From JBOGEB01 sp050743125 (GTDB taxonomy: Bacteria > Actinomycetota > Nitriliruptoria > Euzebyales > Egibacteraceae), in assembly GCA_050743125.1 (NCBI GenBank), contig JBOGEB010000167.1, positions 1-9,761 of the forward strand: a DNA stretch of 9,761 nucleotides, given 5' to 3'. Position 1 is the stretch's first letter; each line of letters starts with the position of its first letter. The notes under the pieces are model-generated. The model searched no databases. It worked only from the letters and a program-made list of their open reading frames with translations, and was not told the origin of the DNA. Of this stretch, positions 6,525-9,761 are shown in pieces. Position numbers and translations under genes: made by a program.

Positions 6525-7373
6525 ATGGCAGACACCTGGGGTATCAGCGGCCCCACGTTCCTGGTCATCTACGGCGGGCTGCTGGCGGTGACCACGATGA
6601 TCGTGCTGATCGGCCGACGAAGGCGGCTGGCAGTCCCTGGGGCGCCAGCCGGTCAGCCCGCACTGGACACGTACGACCTCGCCATCTTGAACGGCGGTGA
6701 CAAGCTGGCGGTGGCCACGGCCGTGGCCAACCTGCGGGAGGCCGGCGTGGTGACCGTCGAGGAGGGGCAGCTCAAGGCGACCCAGCCGCTTCCCCGCGGC
6801 GCGCACCCCGTCGAACAAGGCGTCTACCAGGCCCTTGACGAGGCGTCATCGACGAGGCTGTGGTCCGTCCAGGAGCTGGCCGCCCGGCACCCTGCGCTGA
6901 TGGCCGTCCGGGAACGGCTGGTCCACCAGGGGCTGCTCAGCCTGTCCTCCCAGACCCCCAGCATCCGTCGGCTCGCGCTGTGGTTCCTTCCGGTGTTGAC
7001 GCTCGGGATCGCGCGGCTGGCAGCGGGCATCGCCAACGGCGAGCCGGTGGGCTACCTGCTCGTGCTGCTCGCGCTCACGGTGGTCCTGTCCTTGTGGGCG
7101 GCCCGCCGGCCGGCACGGCAGACCCCGAGCGGGCGACGGCTGCTGGAGCAAACCCACAAAGCCGGTGCCCTGGACGGGCTCACGCTCGGCGGCCTGGGAG
7201 GGACGATCGCCCTGCTCGGGCTCGGGCAGCTGTGGTCCTCGGACGCCGAGCTCGCCGATGCGCTCGGCGTGCGACGCGAGGCGCAGCGCGCCGCCAGCGG
7301 TGGGTATAACGGGTGCGGCGGCGGCGGCGGTTGTGGCGGCGGCTGCGGAGGCTGCGGAGGCTGCGGCGGATGA
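6525..7373 (+). CDS. TIGR04222-type membrane protein with C-terminal Gly/Cys tail
   Basis: This 282-residue protein has a membrane segment at about 10-30 followed by RRRR, a soluble region (about 35-147) with winged-helix-like segments, a hairpin of two membrane segments (about 150-170 and 175-192, with the family-like LGIARLAAGIANGEPVGYL), and a fourth hydrophobic stretch (about 217-237). The last 25 residues are almost only Gly and Cys. All five cysteines of the protein lie there (264, 270, 274, 277, 280), spaced 6, 4, 3 and 3. By the positive-inside rule the soluble region is cytoplasmic and the tail outside, if the fourth segment spans. GGGAG at 6513-6517 supports the start. It overlaps the DUF692 gene by four bases, so the tail is the likely substrate of that enzyme; this is inference from known MNIO systems. 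Confidence 0.85.
   Translation: MADTWGISGPTFLVIYGGLLAVTTMIVLIGRRRRLAVPGAPAGQPALDTYDLAILNGGDKLAVATAVANLREAGVVTVEEGQLKATQPLPRGAHPVEQGVYQALDEASSTRLWSVQELAARHPALMAVRERLVHQGLLSLSSQTPSIRRLALWFLPVLTLGIARLAAGIANGEPVGYLLVLLALTVVLSLWAARRPARQTPSGRRLLEQTHKAGALDGLTLGGLGGTIALLGLGQLWSSDAELADALGVRREAQRAASGGYNGCGGGGGCGGGCGGCGGCGG
7356..7360 (+). promoter_or_regulatory. Ribosome binding site for the DUF692 gene inside the Cys/Gly codons
   Basis: GGAGG lies nine bases before the ATG at 7370. It is formed by the codons TGC-GGA-GGC of the upstream gene's tail, and a second GGAGG is at 7347-7351. The tail uses GGA in three of its last Gly codons, where GGC is otherwise preferred, so codon choice serves both frames. 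This site decides the DUF692 start. Confidence 0.6.
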
Positions 7374-8209
7374 GAATACCCCCGCTCGGCCTCGGCCTCG
7401 GCGTCGGCTGGCGTCCGGAGCTGGCCGCGTTCGTCGAGCAGCGTCGTGACCTCGGCTTCGTCGAGGTCATCGCTGAGAACGTCCCGCACACGGTCCCGCC
7501 CGCGCTCGATCGCCTTTGCCGGCGCGGTGTGACGGTCATCCCCCACGGCGTCACGCTCTCGCTGGGTGGGGCCGAGGAGCCGGACCCGAAACGGGTCGCG
7601 CACCTGAGCGCGCTCGCCGAGCGCTTCGACGCCCCCCTGATCAGCGAGCACATCGCTTTCGTCCGCAGCGGAGGGCTCGAGGCCGGTCACCTGTTGCCGG
7701 TGCCCCGAACCCGGGAGGCGCTCGCCGTCCTCGTGGAGAACGTCCGCCGCGTCGAGGCCGACCTTTCCGTCCCCCTCGCGCTCGAGCACATCGCCGCTCT
7801 CGTCGAGTGGCCAGACGCGGAGCTCGACGAGGCCGCGTTCCTCACCGAGGTGCTCGAAGGCACCTCGGCGCTGCTGCTGCTCGACCTCGCCAACCTCTAC
7901 GCCTCCAGCCGCAACCACGGCCTCGACCCGCTCGATTTCCTGGAGCGCCTGCCGCTCGAGCGGCTCGCCTATGTCCATGTTGCCGGCGGCGCCGAGCGGG
8001 CCGGGCTGTACCACGACACGCACGCCCACGCGACGCCCCCGGCCGTGCTCGATCTGGTCGCCGAGCTGTGCGCTCGGACGGTGCCGCCCGGGATCATGCT
8101 GGAGCGCGACGACGACTACCCAAGCCAGGCCGAGCTCGGCGACGAGCTCGACCGGATCGCGGCTGCGGCGGCACGCGGCGCCGAGCGCCGGGAGCGCACG
8201 GTTGGCTGA
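7370..8209 (+). CDS. DUF692 / multinuclear iron oxidase (MNIO) family enzyme
   Basis: This 279-residue protein is a TIM-barrel enzyme of the DUF692 family, whose studied members (MbnB, TglH, ChrH) use iron and oxygen to modify cysteines of ribosomally made peptides. Likely metal-site residues are seen in their usual order: PHG (His59), SEH (Glu93-His94), LALEH (Glu139), LLLDLANLY (Asp172, Asn175), YVHVAGG (His203), HDTHAH (Asp216, His218) and MLERDDDYP (Glu245). The ATG at 7370 overlaps the previous stop as ATGA and has GGAGG at 7356-7360; an in-frame extension to 7313 would only read the upstream Gly/Cys codons as Arg. The protein is cytoplasmic with no signal. Position 140 is His where, from memory, many relatives have Asn after the Glu. 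Family assignment is firm, the substrate is inferred. Confidence 0.92.
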   Translation: MRIPPLGLGLGVGWRPELAAFVEQRRDLGFVEVIAENVPHTVPPALDRLCRRGVTVIPHGVTLSLGGAEEPDPKRVAHLSALAERFDAPLISEHIAFVRSGGLEAGHLLPVPRTREALAVLVENVRRVEADLSVPLALEHIAALVEWPDAELDEAAFLTEVLEGTSALLLLDLANLYASSRNHGLDPLDFLERLPLERLAYVHVAGGAERAGLYHDTHAHATPPAVLDLVAELCARTVPPGIMLERDDDYPSQAELGDELDRIAAAAARGAERRERTVG

Positions 8210-8690
8210 CCCCCGGGAGCGCCTCGCCGCCCGGCAGGCCGCGCTCGTCCGGGCGCTGGTCGCGGGCGGCCCGGTGCCGGACGGGTTCGCCCCTGAGCGG
8301 GTGCGCGCAACCTCCGAGGCGTTGGCTCGCAAGCGAGCACTCCAGGTGGCGAAAGCCTGGCCTGCGCTGGCGCTGAACCCGCAGTTCACTCAACGGTTCC
8401 TGTCCTACGCTGTCAGGAACCCCCCGCCCGGCGGGCCACTCGCCGACGGGCTGGCGTTCGCCGGCCGGCTGGCCAGCACAGAGGAGCTGAACGGTGACGC
8501 CCGGGTCGAGTGGCTGGCCGCGCGCTCCCGCCTGCGGCACCGGCGGGGCTACCGGCCCCGCCGCGGCCCGTTCCTCGGCGCCGTCATCACCGGGCCGCCG
8601 CGCAGGCTCGTCGCGGTCGTACGGCTCCCTGGTCTCGGTGAGCGCTGGGTGTCTGTGCCGCTCCCGTCGCGCAGCGCGCGCACCATATGA
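8202..8690 (+). CDS. Probable DUF692 partner protein, third gene of the operon
   Basis: This 162-residue basic protein starts at TTG 8202, supported by GGGAG at 8190-8194 and an 8-base overlap with the DUF692 stop. The N-terminal 90 residues are helical, with the pattern RLAARQAALVRAL (7-19), KRALQVAKAWPALA (44-57), FTQRFLSYAVRNPP (62-75) and DGLAFAGRL (82-90). This spacing recalls DUF2063-type partners of MNIO enzymes (Q..L..AL, then R..., FP/WP, a Y/F-rich helix, PP, FA..L). I also recall a Pfam domain named after Streptomyces SCO6045 with this look, not verified. The C-terminal part (about 100-162) is Arg-rich, then beta-like (FLGAVITGPPRRLVAVVRLPG). A role in presenting the substrate to the enzyme is inference. 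There are no cysteines and no membrane segment. Confidence 0.75.
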   Translation: MADPRERLAARQAALVRALVAGGPVPDGFAPERVRATSEALARKRALQVAKAWPALALNPQFTQRFLSYAVRNPPPGGPLADGLAFAGRLASTEELNGDARVEWLAARSRLRHRRGYRPRRGPFLGAVITGPPRRLVAVVRLPGLGERWVSVPLPSRSARTI

Positions 8691-8741
8691 GATAACCCCA
8701 CCGTGCGCAGGGCGACGATCGGGCGGACGTTTCGGCAGCCG

Positions 8742-9212
8742 TCAGATGCGGCAGCTCGCCTGGCCGCGCTTCACGAGGTACTGCTGGTGGTACTCCTCGG
8801 CTGGCCAGAACGTGGAGGCGGGGACGACCTCGGTGACGATCGGTTTGCGGAAGCGCTGCTCGCTCTCCAGGCGCTGGATGGAGGCGATCGCCGCCTGCTC
8901 CTGCTCAGGCGAGTGGAAGAAGATCGCCGACCGGTACTGCGGACCGACGTCCCATCCCTGCCGGTTGCGCGTCGTCGGGTTGTGGGTGCTCCAGAACACG
9001 TCGAGGAGCTGCTCGTAGGACACCCTCTGGGGGTCAAACGTCACCTCGACGGCCTCGGCGTGCCCGGTCATGCCGGTGCAGACCTGGGTGTACGACGGGT
9101 TCTCGACATGGCCGCCCGTGTAGCCGACCCGGGCGTCCACCACGCCCTCGACGTTGCGGAACGTCACCTCCACACCCCAGAAGCAGCCGGCGGCGAACGT
9201 GGCCTTCTCCAT
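8742..9212 (-). CDS. msrA: Peptide-methionine (S)-S-oxide reductase MsrA
   Basis: MsrA reduces methionine-S-sulfoxide in free or protein form and repairs oxidised proteins in the cytoplasm. The 156-residue protein has the catalytic GCFWG (9-13, Cys10), the family blocks VGYTGG (29-34), NPSYTQVCTGMTGHAEAV (38-55), FDPQRVSYEQLLDVFWSTHNPT (59-80) and FWPAEEYHQQYL (135-146), and a C-terminal cysteine at 154 as the likely resolving residue. I chose the ATG at 9212 over the GTG at 9215 because it follows GGAAAGGGAC at a better distance. The gene is convergent with the DUF692 operon (51 bases between stops, with no clear terminator) and divergent from the DUF4870 gene. TAGCAT, a possible -10, lies at 9240-9245 on its strand. 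Confidence 0.97.
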   Translation of the reverse strand: MEKATFAAGCFWGVEVTFRNVEGVVDARVGYTGGHVENPSYTQVCTGMTGHAEAVEVTFDPQRVSYEQLLDVFWSTHNPTTRNRQGWDVGPQYRSAIFFHSPEQEQAAIASIQRLESEQRFRKPIVTEVVPASTFWPAEEYHQQYLVKRGQASCRI

Positions 9213-9289
9213 CACGGTCCCTTTCCTGTCGGCGGTCCCATGCTAGGTCGGGTCAGTCACCACGGCCGTTACACTGCTTCGCGATTCGT

Positions 9290-9326
9290 TTGACACCACC
9301 GGGTGCGCCCAGCAGTCTTTACGGGC
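9290..9326 (+). promoter_or_regulatory. Candidate promoter of the DUF4870 gene, possibly leaderless
   Basis: TTGACA (9290-9295) is a perfect -35 hexamer. A -10 at the expected distance (about 9313-9320, AGTCTT-like) is poor. The start codon at 9327 has no clear ribosome binding site, and transcription from this promoter would begin very near it, so leaderless translation is possible. Confidence 0.3.
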
Positions 9327-9737
9327 ATGAGCGACGAGCCCCAACTCGACGAGCCGAAGCGGACCGGCGGCCTCGATCCCAAGATCGGCGGGCTGCTGGC
9401 GTACCTGGTCGGTTGGGTCAGCGGGCTGGTCGTGCTCTTCACGCAGACCGACCGGGAGGTCCGGTTCCACGCCGCGCAGTCGGTCGTCGTCTTCGGCGGG
9501 CTGCACCTGTTCATCATCCTCTGGACCGCCGTGATCGGCCGCAGCCTCGGGCCCGGCTTCGTCGGGCGGACCCTGTTCACGCTGTTCACGCTGATCCTTT
9601 ACGGCCTCGTCACCGCGCTCTGGGGGTTCCTCTGCGTTCAGGGCTACAGGCGGGTGGGCTTGAGGATCCCTGGCGCGGGAAACCTCGCCGAATGGTGGCT
9701 ACAGCGCAGCGGGCACCGTGGTCGCCACGCCCAGTAG
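9327..9737 (+). CDS. DUF4870 domain membrane protein
   Basis: This 136-residue protein has a short charged N-terminus (1-18) and three or four hydrophobic segments at about 20-39, 50-71 and 82-105. The block GGLLAYLVGWVSGLVVLF (21-38) followed by REVRFHAAQS (43-52) is the signature of DUF4870 / Tic20-like proteins, whose biochemical role is not established; some relatives are linked to protein import or membrane stress. I chose ATG 9327 over an in-frame GTG at 9303 because the residues before the ATG are not family-like; neither has a good ribosome binding site. It is read divergently from msrA with a 114-base gap. The stop is 24 bases before the window end. Confidence 0.85.
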   Translation: MSDEPQLDEPKRTGGLDPKIGGLLAYLVGWVSGLVVLFTQTDREVRFHAAQSVVVFGGLHLFIILWTAVIGRSLGPGFVGRTLFTLFTLILYGLVTALWGFLCVQGYRRVGLRIPGAGNLAEWWLQRSGHRGRHAQ

Positions 9738-9761
9738 CCTGAGAAAGACCGAGCGCGGCAC

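Noticed and set aside
6077..6568. 163-codon minus-strand open frame across palindrome B
   Set aside because: It begins inside the TIGR04222-type gene region, reads through the palindrome and ends in the TIR; no family resemblance and no convincing start site.
7052..8389. 445-codon minus-strand open frame opposite the DUF692 gene
   Set aside because: Antisense shadow; it crosses three overlapping plus-strand genes and its Pro/Gln run is only the complement of the Cys/Gly codons.
8691..8741. Bidirectional terminator between the operon and msrA
   Set aside because: No inverted repeat of convincing length was found in these 51 bases.

Overview
The window looks like chromosomal DNA from a high-GC Gram-positive bacterium, most likely an actinomycete. 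Coding stretches are strongly GC-rich with G/C third positions. The families present (HyuB, a Tat-exported PhoX with a Cys-rich N-terminus, a TIGR04222-type protein next to a DUF692 enzyme) fit Actinomycetota. No RNA gene, CRISPR array or intact transposase gene was seen. The genus cannot be named from this sequence alone.

Left block (1-6360). Four genes lie between two copies of a short element with terminal inverted repeats (about 347-548 and 5835-6091). Outside each element is a gene-free spacer of roughly 200 bases and then a long palindrome (109-148, one mismatched pair; 6311-6358, a perfect 48-bp palindrome). The two spacer-palindrome flanks point outward in mirror image. Between them, minus-strand phoX (2189-4183) is followed by hyuB (560-2131), 57 bases apart. 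A possible PHO-box-like set of direct repeats (4244-4286) lies upstream of phoX. On the plus strand, a COG4280-type membrane protein (4687-5490) is followed two bases later by a 69-residue membrane protein (5493-5702), then a strong hairpin (5767-5798).

Right block (6361-9761). The core is a tight three-gene plus-strand operon. First is a multi-pass TIGR04222-type membrane protein whose five cysteines all sit in a Gly/Cys tail (6525-7373). Next is a DUF692 / multinuclear iron oxidase (MNIO) family enzyme (7370-8209, ATGA overlap). Last is a 162-residue protein (8202-8690, 8-base overlap, TTG start) that resembles the partner proteins of MNIO enzymes. MNIO enzymes in studied systems modify cysteines of ribosomally made peptides, so the simplest reading is that the enzyme and partner modify the Cys/Gly tail of the membrane protein. 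This is the best candidate for a little-described system here. Convergent to it is msrA (8742-9212, minus strand), which is followed by a divergent DUF4870 membrane protein (9327-9737).

Functional assignments come from recognising family motifs by eye. No database search or structure prediction was run.
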